Shown here: one piece after another, positions 1 through 8,764 of the stretch | How the letters are laid out: each line of letters begins with the position of its first letter | Position numbering within the stretch: position 1 is the first letter of the stretch | Assembly: GCA_002448305.1 (NCBI GenBank) | Contig: DJWY01000028.1 | Span: 1 to 60,091 of the forward strand | Reading direction: 5' to 3' | DNA: 60,091 bases | Origin: Selenomonadales bacterium UBA7018 | GTDB lineage: Bacteria > Bacillota > Negativicutes > Selenomonadales > Selenomonadaceae | Made by a program: the position numbers and the translations under genes | Notes under the pieces: generated by a model | What the model saw: the letters and a program-made list of their open reading frames with translations, nothing else | Database searches by the model: none | What the model was told of the DNA's origin: nothing

Positions 1-60
1 TGGTAAAATGAATTTGACATAAGCGTTTCCTTTACGGAGTTTTTCAAATTCATTTTACCA
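1..60. repeat. Perfect 17-bp inverted repeat
   Basis: Bases 1-17 and 44-60 are exact reverse complements (tggtaaaatgaatttga and its complement) around a 26-base spacer. A further 8-base pairing (acataagc at 17-24 with gcttatgt at 69-76) could form an alternative fold. No clear U-tract follows, so a simple terminator is unlikely. An operator or cruciform upstream of the radical SAM gene is possible. The left edge may be cut by the window. Confidence 0.6.
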
Positions 61-130
61 AAGGTTTTGCTTATGTTTTATTTTTCGACTTTACCAACAC
101 GACCTAATAAATTTTTGGTGGAATAAATTA

Positions 131-1369
131 ATGAAGAATCAAATAACAGCGTTAATAGCTGACGAACGCGGAAATATATTCGACGTTCCAGGCGTGGAAG
201 GCGTCGGGAGAATCGGCGAAAATTTTTTCAAGCTAAAGCCCGAAGATTTAATCAAGCTCCCCGACTCGGCGGACTTAATGTTTTTGCCTGAGCGTCAAGC
301 GATAGGATTCAAGCGCGGCGAATTTATTCAGCTGAAAGGGCGAGCAGTTTCGGCGATTTTGCCACAAGGTTACACGCGAACGCATTTGCCCGCCTTTAAG
401 AAAAATCCTAACGCGCAAATTTTGCCGCTCTATGGTTATACCGCCGTCGTTTTGTATAAAGATGAACTTTACGCCGCCGCGCTTTATACCGACGAAAATT
501 TCAAGTGGAATCCGCAAAACTTCAACACCCGCGAACTTAGAAAATATATCCGGCGCGTCAAGAAAGATTTGCCCGATAATAGAATCGTCGCGCAGGTTGC
601 AAAGTGTTCGCTTGAATGGCATTGCCTCACCGCGCAGAATTTATTTTATAGGCGTTGGGAATGCGGCGTGCCGACTTCGCCTGTTTGCAACGCGAATTGT
701 TTAGGCTGTATTTCCCTGCAAGCCGCCGAATGTTGTCCAAGCCCGCAAAGCCGAATTAATTTTAAGCCGACTGCAGAAGAAATTGCCGCCGTTGGCATTT
801 ATCACTTGACGCACGCGCCCGAAGGCATTATAAGTTTTGGGCAAGGTTGCGAAGGTGAACCGAGTTTGCAAGCCGAAAATATCTGCGCGGCGATTGAAAA
901 AATTCGTGCGGCAACTAAGCGCGGGCAAATTAATATCAACACCAACGCCGGTTTCACTGCGGGCATAAAAAAAATCGTCGACGCCGGCTTAAATTCAATG
1001 CGCGTCTCGATTATTAGCGCGAACGCCGAAAATTATCAACGCTACTACCGCGCAGGTTACAAACTCGACGCCGTTAAAAATTCTATCCGCTACGCGCTTG
1101 ATAAAAATATTCACGTCTCGTTGAATATGCTTTACATGCCGGGCTTTAACGATAGAACTTCAGAGCTTGCCGCGTGGAAAAATTTTCTAACTGAATTGCC
1201 CGTGCAAATGATTCAGATTAGAAATTTGAACTATGACCCCGATGAATTTTTTGCCACAATGCCGCTCGATAAAGATTTTCTCGGCACTAAAAATTTTCTG
1301 CGCGAACTCCAAAAAACTTTCCCGACGTTGAAGATTGGAAATTTCAGCCATTATATTAACCGCGATTAA
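131..1369 (+). CDS. Radical SAM protein, uncharacterised
   Basis: This is a 412-residue protein. The 4Fe-4S cluster motif CxxxCxxC (CNANCLGC) lies at about residues 186-193, and a GQGCEGEPSL stretch about 60 residues later corresponds to the conserved GGEP-type SAM-contacting loop. About 180 residues precede the cluster motif, which is unusual because the motif is normally near the N-terminus. A Cys-rich patch (ECCPSPQSR) directly follows the cluster and could bind another metal. The start ATG has a weak GGTGG ribosome binding site. No substrate can be assigned. It is followed closely by the EAL-domain gene, but with its own ribosome binding site. Confidence 0.85.
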   Translation: MKNQITALIADERGNIFDVPGVEGVGRIGENFFKLKPEDLIKLPDSADLMFLPERQAIGFKRGEFIQLKGRAVSAILPQGYTRTHLPAFKKNPNAQILPLYGYTAVVLYKDELYAAALYTDENFKWNPQNFNTRELRKYIRRVKKDLPDNRIVAQVAKCSLEWHCLTAQNLFYRRWECGVPTSPVCNANCLGCISLQAAECCPSPQSRINFKPTAEEIAAVGIYHLTHAPEGIISFGQGCEGEPSLQAENICAAIEKIRAATKRGQININTNAGFTAGIKKIVDAGLNSMRVSIISANAENYQRYYRAGYKLDAVKNSIRYALDKNIHVSLNMLYMPGFNDRTSELAAWKNFLTELPVQMIQIRNLNYDPDEFFATMPLDKDFLGTKNFLRELQKTFPTLKIGNFSHYINRD

Positions 1370-1449
1370 AAATGTTGGCAGGAAGTTTTAACGCGGCGTC
1401 GAAAGTAATTGCAAAATGTAGAGCGATAAATTTCAAAGGAAGAATGATT

Positions 1450-3138
1450 ATGAGCACAAATTTATTTCTCCAAGTCGGCGAGGATTCACCATTGAGCCGA
1501 ATCAAAACTTATTTTGACGCCCTGCAAAATTCAGCCGACGAATATTTTTTCGTTAAGGATTTGAATAAAGGGCTGACGTTGCTGTCTAAAAATTTCTTGC
1601 ACGATTTCAACTTTGCGGGGGAAGTTGTCGAAGATTTTGCTTCGCTTATTCTGCCTTTCATTTGGCACGATGACCGCGAACTTTTGGAAGATGCATTGAG
1701 CAAAATTGATTCAGTGACTCCTGGCGACGAGGTTTTTTGCGAATTCCGCTTGCTGAATAATATCGGCGAATATGGCTGGGTTAGCTTGCGCATGACGGCG
1801 GGTGCTGATGAATTCGGGCAGCCCGAACTTGTCGCGGGCGTGATTGCTCGTATGGATTTAAAACAAAAAGCCGACCCCGTTACCGGTCTGCTTAATCGCA
1901 ACGCTTTTCAGCATGCTTTGGCGCAGGAATTAAACAGTTCTCCGGACGTTCGCGGCGCGGTTGTTTTTATCGGGCTTGATAACTTCCAACTCGTCAACGA
2001 AACTTACGGGCATGAATTCGGCGACAACGCCTTAAAGCAACTTGCGCAGGACATTACGAATATTTTGCCGCCGGATATCCGCCTTTACAAGCTTGATAAT
2101 GATATGTTCGCGTTTTATGTCGAGGACGTTTACCCCGAAGAACTGGAAATTATTTTCTCCAGCGTTCAACTTTGCATGCGCGAAATTCAAAATGTCGAAG
2201 ATACGATTTTCTGCACGGCGTCGGGCGGCGCGGCGTTCTATCCCGATAACGCTTACGACGTGACGACTTTAATGCGTTATGCTGAAGTCGCGCTTGAATT
2301 CGCAAGGCAAAAAGGTCGCGACCAAATCGCTTTCTTCGATACTGGCTACTACGACCGTTGGCGTTATGATATTGGCATGCAAAATCTTATGCAAAATTCT
2401 ATTGCGCGTGGCTGCGAAGATTTCTTCCTGTGCTATCAGCCGCAAGTCAATGCGAAGACCGGCGAACTTATTGGCGCGGAAGCTCTTCTGCGTTGGTACG
2501 ACAAGGACGGAACGGTTGTTGCGCCCATGCAATTTATTCCTTTGCTTGAGCGTTCGCGCATGATTATTCCTGTCGGGCACTGGATTATTGAAAACGCCGT
2601 CAAGACTGCTAAACAGTGGCAAAAGTACATGCCGCGCTTTGAAATTAGCGTGAACATTTCGCTTTATCAGCTTGAAGAGCATATGCTTTACGACTTTGTA
2701 AAGGATTGCATTGAACGTCACCAGATTGACCCGACTACGATTGTTTTCGAGTTGACAGAGAGCAATAAAGTTTACGATTGGGATTTTGTCAACAAGCACT
2801 TTAACGCCTTCCATGATTTAGGAATTAAAATCGCGATGGACGATTACGGCATGGGCTACGCGAACTTAGCTTTCCTGAAAAATTTCCATTGTAATCAGGT
2901 TAAGATTGACAGATTCTTTGTCGAAGACCTTGCCAATAAAAAATACGACCAGGAAATTATCAAGCATACAATCATGATGTGCCACGCGGTCGGCATGGAA
3001 GTTGTTATCGAAGGCGTCGAGGACGAAGCGACTTATAATTTCTTGCGCGACGAGTGCAACGCCGATGTTATTCAAGGATTCTATTTCGGCTATCCGGAGA
3101 CCGAAGACGTTTTCGTTAAGCGTTTCAGCATAGAGTAG
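1450..3138 (+). CDS. Cyclic-di-GMP phosphodiesterase with degenerate GGDEF
   Basis: This protein of about 562 residues has an N-terminal PAS-like sensor region, a GGDEF-fold domain (DPVTGLLNRNAF opening) and a C-terminal EAL domain. The GGDEF signature is replaced by DNDMF near residue 216, so it should not make c-di-GMP. The EAL domain keeps EALLRW (about residue 344), VNIS, ELTES, the metal-binding DD of MDDYGMGYA, the Lys of QVKIDRF, EGVE and QGFYFG, so hydrolysis of c-di-GMP is expected. There is no transmembrane segment, so it is cytosolic. The start at 1450 is preferred because an AAGGAAG site lies 7 bases upstream. An in-frame ATG at 1372 has no such site. Confidence 0.85.
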   Translation: MSTNLFLQVGEDSPLSRIKTYFDALQNSADEYFFVKDLNKGLTLLSKNFLHDFNFAGEVVEDFASLILPFIWHDDRELLEDALSKIDSVTPGDEVFCEFRLLNNIGEYGWVSLRMTAGADEFGQPELVAGVIARMDLKQKADPVTGLLNRNAFQHALAQELNSSPDVRGAVVFIGLDNFQLVNETYGHEFGDNALKQLAQDITNILPPDIRLYKLDNDMFAFYVEDVYPEELEIIFSSVQLCMREIQNVEDTIFCTASGGAAFYPDNAYDVTTLMRYAEVALEFARQKGRDQIAFFDTGYYDRWRYDIGMQNLMQNSIARGCEDFFLCYQPQVNAKTGELIGAEALLRWYDKDGTVVAPMQFIPLLERSRMIIPVGHWIIENAVKTAKQWQKYMPRFEISVNISLYQLEEHMLYDFVKDCIERHQIDPTTIVFELTESNKVYDWDFVNKHFNAFHDLGIKIAMDDYGMGYANLAFLKNFHCNQVKIDRFFVEDLANKKYDQEIIKHTIMMCHAVGMEVVIEGVEDEATYNFLRDECNADVIQGFYFGYPETEDVFVKRFSIE

Positions 3139-3153
3139 TTTGGAGGTTTTACC

Positions 3154-3594
3154 ATGAAGTTTAGGAATTTAGCGGCGATAATTTGCGGCGTAATGATTTT
3201 TAGTTCTTCGATAAGTTTTGCGGCGGTCGACGGCGGGAAGATTGCGCTTGGCGGGATTATGCCGGGTATGAGTGAGAGCGATTTAATTGCCACCTTCGGG
3301 CAGCCGACGTACAGAGACGGCGACGAGTGGACATATCAAACATTTAACGTTGAAGTTGAGCGCGGCAGAGTGGAAAAAGTTTCGACGCGCATGAGTTCAA
3401 TTACGACTCCGGACGGCGTGCGCGTTGGTCAAGCGGCGGATATTTTGAATTCGACATTTGGCACGGCTGATAAGGTCGAGAACGATGACGGCGGCGTTGA
3501 GTATGAATATTACAGCACAGACGGTACTAAGAAGATTGAGTTTAAGGTTGTCAACGGCGTCATTGCTAAAATCTCCTGCGACCTGCGCGATTGA
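3154..3594 (+). CDS. Secreted BamE/SmpA-like protein
   Basis: This 146-residue protein has a clear Sec signal peptide (residues 1 to about 23, cut after SFA). The mature part holds two copies of the SmpA/OmlA/BamE-like beta motif. The first reads GGIMPGMSESDLIATFGQP, and the second is around VRVGQAADILNSTFGTAD. There is no lipobox Cys, so it should be periplasmic rather than lipid-anchored. A good GGAGG site lies 8 bases before the ATG. In Proteobacteria BamE belongs to the outer-membrane protein assembly machine. Here the two-repeat architecture without a lipid anchor only supports a general envelope role. Confidence 0.65.
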   Translation: MKFRNLAAIICGVMIFSSSISFAAVDGGKIALGGIMPGMSESDLIATFGQPTYRDGDEWTYQTFNVEVERGRVEKVSTRMSSITTPDGVRVGQAADILNSTFGTADKVENDDGGVEYEYYSTDGTKKIEFKVVNGVIAKISCDLRD

Positions 3595-3601
3595 TTGATA
3601 T

Positions 3602-4579
3602 ATGAGAACGGTAAAATTTTTCCTAATCGGAACGGCGGCAATCGCCGGTTTTTTTTTGAGCTTGATAAATGGCTCGGTTGAAATTTCTTCCGCGCAGGTT
3701 TTTGCAGAATTATTCGGCGTCGGGGAAGTTGCAATCGACGAGACGAAACGCCAAATTTTAGAGAATATCCGCCTGCCGCGAACGATAGTAGCGTTATTAG
3801 TCGGAATAAATTTGTCGTTGTCGGGAGCGATTTTGCAAGCAGTAATGAAAAATCCGCTCGCCGACCCGCATATAATCGGGATTTCGTCGGGAGCGGGACT
3901 GTTTGGAATTTTCGTCATGATGATTTTCGGCGACGCAGGAGCATTGGTGACGCCAGCAGCATTTATCGGAGCAATGTTAGCGGCGTCGCTGATATATCTT
4001 TTGGCGTGGAAAGATGGCATACGCCCAATTCGAGTAATTTTAGCAGGCGTAGCAGTCAGCGCGTTTTTAGGCGCGGGAATTTCAGCATTGCTGATTTTCT
4101 ATTCGGATAAAGTTCACGGCGCGTTATTGTGGATGGTCGGCGGGCTATCTGCGCGGAGTTGGCAACACGTCGAAATTTTATTGCCGTACTCAATCGCGGG
4201 AATGATTATGACATTTTTGGCGGCGCGTCATTTGAACGTATTGCAATTAGGCGACGAAGTAGCGAAGGGTTTAGGCTTGCGCGTCAATTTCGTACGGACA
4301 ATTTTAACGGCGATTGCGGCTTTGTTAGCGGCGTCGGCAGTCTGTGTTGTCGGGTTATTGGGCTTTGTCGGATTGATAGTTCCGCACACGGCGCGATTGA
4401 TTTTAGGTTCAGACTACAGAATTTTATTGCCGGGCGCGGCGTTATTGGGGGCGGCAGTCGTCACGATAAGCGACACTTTTGCCCGAACAATTTTTGCGCC
4501 AACAGAATTACCCGTCGGAATTTTAATGGCGATGCTCGGCGCACCGTTCTTTCTGTACCTACTACGGAAGGAATTATGA
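3602..4579 (+). CDS. FecCD/BtuC-type ABC transporter permease
   Basis: This 325-residue polytopic protein matches the FecCD/BtuC family of permeases for iron-siderophore, haem or cobalamin import. It shows the family stretches RLPRTIVALLVG, LSGAILQAVMKNPLADP with GISSGAG, and GFVGLIVPHTAR near the C-terminus. Family members work as dimers with an ATPase and a substrate-binding protein, but neither is encoded nearby. It starts 8 bases after the BamE-like gene and has no strong ribosome binding site. Its 3' end was copied in a local tandem duplication (see 4580-4763). The substrate cannot be told. Confidence 0.85.
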   Translation: MRTVKFFLIGTAAIAGFFLSLINGSVEISSAQVFAELFGVGEVAIDETKRQILENIRLPRTIVALLVGINLSLSGAILQAVMKNPLADPHIIGISSGAGLFGIFVMMIFGDAGALVTPAAFIGAMLAASLIYLLAWKDGIRPIRVILAGVAVSAFLGAGISALLIFYSDKVHGALLWMVGGLSARSWQHVEILLPYSIAGMIMTFLAARHLNVLQLGDEVAKGLGLRVNFVRTILTAIAALLAASAVCVVGLLGFVGLIVPHTARLILGSDYRILLPGAALLGAAVVTISDTFARTIFAPTELPVGILMAMLGAPFFLYLLRKEL

Positions 4580-4763
4580 CACGCTTTTAAGTCGGCTATA
4601 GAAAAATTGCAAGCAAACTATCAGCACCGCGCCAATTATCGCACCAAAAATTAAGCTCAAGCTCGCGCATAAACGACATAAAAATTGGGCGAGGCGGCCG
4701 CCACGATAAGCGACACCTTCGCCCAAATAATTTTTTATGTAAATTTCTATACTTACTTAGAAA
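4580..4763. pseudogene. Decayed tandem duplication of flanking gene ends
   Basis: The gap between the permease and the converging DUF5693 gene holds remnants of both. Bases 4571-4690 repeat the DUF5693 gene's 3' end (4764-4882) at an offset of 193 bases. Bases 4688-4770 repeat the permease's 3' end (4448-4579) at an offset of 240 bases with about 47 bases deleted. The simplest history is a tandem duplication of the gene junction followed by deletion and point mutation. Neither remnant keeps a useful reading frame. Confidence 0.75.
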
Positions 4764-4766
4764 GAA

Positions 4767-6839
4767 TTATGATTCGCTTTTAAGTCGGCTATAGAAAAAT
4801 TGCAAGCAAACTATCAGCACTGCGCCAATTATCGCACCAGGAATTAAGCCGTCAAGCCCGCGCATAAACGACATAAAAATTGGCGTGCGCATATGCGCGA
4901 ACGTTTCGACCATTGAGCTTTGACCGATTGTCCCTGCCATTACCAGCACAAAGCAAATCATTTTCGGGAACTTTTTTAGGAAGGCGGCGAACGCTAACAT
5001 AAATGCTGGGTGCCCAAAGAAAATTTCTTTCGAGCGCGGACGAGCATAAAACATTTGTTCGAGCATGGCGCGGATTTTTATTTCCGCTCCCGAAACCGGC
5101 ATTCCGGAAGTATGACCGCTCCGCGCTATCAAAACTACGAATGCTCCTAAGACAATCATTAGCCCTAAGAAGACTTTCACGCTGATTGACTTGTCGAGGA
5201 GTTCTTTTATTTGCTGAGTTGCCGGAACGTTTTTTCTTAGCTCGTCGACGACGTTAAAACGTTGCAAAAATGCTATCGCTACTAAAATCAGCGGTAGGAT
5301 AAATGTTATTTTTATGCCGCGAAAAATTTCAAACTCCAAGAAGTACGAAACGTCCGAAAGTGCGCCCGATAAATACGCCGCGCCCGTCAATGACATCATG
5401 CCCGTTATTAACAATGCGAACGCTGACACCCAGACAATTTGGAAGGTCGATAAATTTTCCTTAAGTCGCGCCGTCCGATTTTGTATGCGCACTTTGTATT
5501 GAATCACGCGCAATAAGTCGAGTTGCCAAATTATCGCCAGCGCGGGAAATAAGTTCGCGCTTAAAAGTGCCGCTATGATTCTGACTTTGCCGCCCGCGCC
5601 CATTAATATTGGTATCGTTGCAAGTATTGCCACGACTGCAAATAATATCAGTTGAAATTTCCTATTGCGATTGATTCGGCGCGAGATTAATGACAAGTAC
5701 AGGACGCCCGCCGCTACGACGCCGATTATTACGAGCGCACGCAAAATAACATTCGGATAATAATTTTCGAAAGTTCCCGCCTTGCCGAAAGTGAAGCCGT
5801 CCTTTTCTAACACGTCATGAACTGCGCGGAAATATTTCAAGTTCGTTTCAAGCAAAGTCGTATCGGGTTCGGGCTTTTCGTAAATGCGCAGAAGATTAAT
5901 TCGGATATTGCGTTCCCTGTCAGTTGTCGACCAACGATTAATCGCCGTCGTCATCTCAAGTTTCGGCTGTTCGTCCTTAGGGATTGCGTAAAGCCGCGCA
6001 ACATTATTTTTGCCGACTTTGTCAGCTAAATATTCCATGCCCAGTTGTGGATAAAATTTCAGCTGTGTGAAATGCTCAATCACGCCAAAAGTTATTTTGC
6101 GCTCCCGCATAAGATTAGCCGTCAAGTCAAGAAAATTCGACGCGCCTAAAACTTCAGGACCGTCAAAGACAATCGCCGAAATCGGATAATTTTTTATCCT
6201 GTCGAAAAAGAATTGAACATTTTCGGCGGTGCACTTCCTAAAATTCATCGGGCGGGCAAGGATATTAAAACCTGCGACGCGGGCACGGCTCATTTCGTCA
6301 CGCGGCAAACCGAGCGGCATTTTTACCAGCTCGCCGAATTGCGCTTTGACTTCCAGAACTTCAATTCCGCCGACCGCGAAAATTTTAACGCGCTCTTCGC
6401 CCAAACGCTGAATCAATGATTCTTTAGTATCGTAGTAGCTGTCAAGGTCGCCGCCAATAACGTAAACCCTATTCGGCTCAATCAACCCAAATTCAATCGT
6501 CTGTCGCCAAAGTTCGTTAGTCAGCGTGCCGGTCTGATAATTTCCTAAAATATCACTGCCCGCTAACGCGAAAACTTTTCCCGCTAACGCTAAGTCCTCA
6601 AGCTTTGAATCGTAAACGGCAAGGGACGTTATGCCCGCGTCTTTTGTCATCTTCAAAACGTCGTCAAGCTCCAAGCCTTCGCGCTCGGCAAGGTCGACAA
6701 TGCTTTTGTAATCGACAACCAAATCAACTTGATTATTTTCCGACTCGACGAAATATCTTTGCCCCGCGATAATCAACGCTGCGAAAAGCCCGACGCAAAT
6801 AACTATTATCAGCGTCCTGTTGTAAAGAAATTTTTTCAT
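4767..6839 (-). CDS. DUF5693-family polytopic membrane protein
   Basis: This 690-residue protein has an N-terminal membrane anchor (residues 7-25), a soluble region of about 320 residues and then many hydrophobic segments from about residue 360 to the C-terminus. The soluble part resembles a TIM-barrel-like region (DYKSIVDLAEREG, DAGITSLAVYDS, AIVFDGPEVLG). This layout matches DUF5693, a family of unknown function common in Firmicutes. The gene sits 2 bases downstream of a DUF2993 envelope-protein gene on the same strand, so the two are probably co-transcribed. An envelope role is inferred only from topology. Confidence 0.7.
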   Translation of the reverse strand: MKKFLYNRTLIIVICVGLFAALIIAGQRYFVESENNQVDLVVDYKSIVDLAEREGLELDDVLKMTKDAGITSLAVYDSKLEDLALAGKVFALAGSDILGNYQTGTLTNELWRQTIEFGLIEPNRVYVIGGDLDSYYDTKESLIQRLGEERVKIFAVGGIEVLEVKAQFGELVKMPLGLPRDEMSRARVAGFNILARPMNFRKCTAENVQFFFDRIKNYPISAIVFDGPEVLGASNFLDLTANLMRERKITFGVIEHFTQLKFYPQLGMEYLADKVGKNNVARLYAIPKDEQPKLEMTTAINRWSTTDRERNIRINLLRIYEKPEPDTTLLETNLKYFRAVHDVLEKDGFTFGKAGTFENYYPNVILRALVIIGVVAAGVLYLSLISRRINRNRKFQLILFAVVAILATIPILMGAGGKVRIIAALLSANLFPALAIIWQLDLLRVIQYKVRIQNRTARLKENLSTFQIVWVSAFALLITGMMSLTGAAYLSGALSDVSYFLEFEIFRGIKITFILPLILVAIAFLQRFNVVDELRKNVPATQQIKELLDKSISVKVFLGLMIVLGAFVVLIARSGHTSGMPVSGAEIKIRAMLEQMFYARPRSKEIFFGHPAFMLAFAAFLKKFPKMICFVLVMAGTIGQSSMVETFAHMRTPIFMSFMRGLDGLIPGAIIGAVLIVCLQFFYSRLKSES

Positions 6840-6841
6840 GC

Positions 6842-7555
6842 CTAATTCCTTGTCGCCGTAACGAAAGCTTCGCCTTGACGCATTTCGACCGTCCTGAATT
6901 GCATACCGAACGGCATTTTGACATTTTCAGTTATGTTAAAGTCGCCCAAAAATTTATCCAGATTGACGCGGCGCAAAACGGCGTTCTCAACGTTTATGTG
7001 ATTCATTTTGAAATAAAGGTCGCCTTCGCGAGCAACAATTTGCCCGCCAATTTCAACGTCGGCATCGCGCCCAAGAATTTTAACTTTGCCAGAGGCGGTT
7101 ATTCCTTCGGGCGTCATGGTGACGTGCGTACCTTTCAGCTGGTCAATTTTCTGCGCAAGGAAATCGCGCAAACTTTCTTCAGTGATAACGCCGCTAAGCT
7201 CCAACTTATTCGCCGCCAATAAAATTCGATTGGTATGTTCCTCGCGGCTAATTCCGTCGGTCGGCATGAGCAATTCTTTTATGTCAATGTGAATCGACGC
7301 GCCGTCAAGTTGCGCCTTTTTCAAGTTGAGTTCGCCAATCGTGGCATCGGCGGCAGTGCATTGAATTTTATCGAAATAGCCCAAAGCCATTTTCGCGCTC
7401 GGCAGGGCGTCAAGCGATAAAGTAACTTCGCTGGCATTAGTCGCCGTTGTGACTTTGTCTTTTAGATAGTTCGTCAAAGCTTTTGGCACGGCGAATTGAA
7501 CAAACGCGCCCGCCGCTATCAGCAGGACGACTATCACGGCTAAAAATTTTTTCAT
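6842..7555 (-). CDS. DUF2993 (LmeA-like) membrane-anchored protein
   Basis: This is a protein of about 237 residues. One N-terminal hydrophobic segment (residues 3-20) is followed by a periplasmic domain with alternating beta strands. The stretches VTLSLDALPSAKMALGYFDKI and GELNLKKAQLDG are typical of DUF2993, a family of lipid-binding envelope proteins that includes mycobacterial LmeA. The ATG at 7555 is preferred because GGAG lies about 8 bases before it. The ATG at 7564 would overlap that site. It is followed directly by the DUF5693 gene. Confidence 0.7.
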   Translation of the reverse strand: MKKFLAVIVVLLIAAGAFVQFAVPKALTNYLKDKVTTATNASEVTLSLDALPSAKMALGYFDKIQCTAADATIGELNLKKAQLDGASIHIDIKELLMPTDGISREEHTNRILLAANKLELSGVITEESLRDFLAQKIDQLKGTHVTMTPEGITASGKVKILGRDADVEIGGQIVAREGDLYFKMNHINVENAVLRRVNLDKFLGDFNITENVKMPFGMQFRTVEMRQGEAFVTATRN

Positions 7556-7571
7556 TGCAAGCACTCCATTT

Positions 7572-7627
7572 GAGCTTTGAGGTTTGAGCTTTTCCTTAAA
7601 GTTTACACCTTAAACCTTAAAGCTTTT
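7572..7627. repeat. Heptamer repeat hairpin, copy A
   Basis: Eight consecutive 7-base units (gagcttt, gaggttt, gagcttt, tccttaa, agtttac, accttaa, accttaa, agctttt) fill the gap between prfB and the DUF2993 gene. The left arm (7573-7589) pairs with the right arm (7607-7624), allowing G-U pairs. The prfB stop lies 4 bases away. It may terminate prfB transcription. It is one of six period-7 tracts in the window. Confidence 0.75.
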
Positions 7628-7630
7628 AGA

Positions 7631-8738
7631 TTACATCTTAACATTTGCCTTAGCGGCAAGGTAGGCGCGGATAAACGGGTCAATCTCGCCGTCCATAACC
7701 GCTTGAACGTTGCCGGTTTCTTCGCCCGTGCGTAAATCTTTTACCAACTTATACGGCTGAAAAACATACGAGCGAATTTGGCTACCCCATTCGATTTTTT
7801 TTAAGTCGCCCTCAAGCCCGGCGCGTTCCGCCTCTTTTTTCTCAAGCTCCAACTCGAAAAGTTTAGCGCGGAGCATTTTCAAGCAACGCTCGCGGTTCTG
7901 AATTTGCGAACGCTCATTTTGACATTGGACAACAATTCCCGTCGGAATATGCGTCATGCGCACAGCGGAAGAAGTTTTATTAATATGCTGACCGCCCGCG
8001 CCGCTCGCCCGGTACGTGTCAACGCGAACGTCCGCCATATTTATATCAACTTCGACCGCGTCATCAATTTCGGGCATTATGTCGCACGCGCTGAACGACG
8101 TATGACGCCGCGCATTTGAATCGAACGGCGAAATTCTAACCAGCCGATGAATTCCCTTTTCAGATTTCAAATAGCCGTAAGCGTTATGCCCCTTGATAAA
8201 CAGCGTCGCCGATTTAACGCCTGCTTCGTCGCCCGGCAAAAGGTCAACCGTATCAACTTCAAAGCCGTGACGCTCCGCCCAACGAACATACATTCTTAAA
8301 AGCATTTGCGTCCAGTCTTGCGCCTCAGTGCCGCCCGCGCCCGCGTGCAACGTCAAAATTGCGTTGTTGGCATCGTAAGGCTCGCTCAACATTATTTCCA
8401 GACGAAGATTTTCTAAGCCCTTTTCTATACCGGAAATTTCCGCCGCAATGTCAGCTTCCTGCGAATCGTCTTGTTCTTCTAAGGCAAGCTCTAAAAGAAT
8501 CTGCGCGTCATCGAATTTCGCCAAAAGATTTTTGTAAGTCTCGATACCCGATTTAACGTCGTTCAATTCCTGCGTAATCTTCTGCGCGGTTTCGGGATTA
8601 TCCCAAAAAGTCGGCTCGCCCATTTTGTATTCAAGCTCAGCAATTTTTTCTTCCTTGCGAGCTATGTCAAAGTGAATTCCCCATTTCGTTCAACTTGTCG
8701 CGCAGAGCCGTCAGCTCTACTTTTCTGTCTTCAAGCAT
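7631..8738 (-). CDS. prfB: Peptide chain release factor 2, programmed +1 frameshift
   Basis: RF2 terminates translation at UGA and UAA. The main frame carries the peptidyl-tRNA hydrolysis motif GGQ (GASGAGGQHINKTSS context), the codon-reading region before it, and GTEAQDWTQMLLRMY. The gene begins in another frame at ATG 8738 (MLEDRKVEL), with GGAGATG upstream. It meets CTT TGA C at 8672-8666, where a +1 shift continues as DIARKEEKIAELEYKMG into the frame that ends at 7631. The total is about 368 residues, normal for RF2. This is the classic autoregulatory frameshift: low RF2 lets the ribosome slip past the UGA. A GGGG stretch upstream (ATGGGGAA) may act as the stimulatory Shine-Dalgarno-like element. 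Confidence 0.95.
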
Positions 8739-8764
8739 TGAATCATCTCCTTATTAAAATGTGT

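Noticed and set aside
3602..7555. Insertion sequence as the cause of the 4.6 kb duplication
   Set aside because: No transposase, terminal inverted repeats or target duplication are present. The copied pieces are the neighbouring gene ends themselves.
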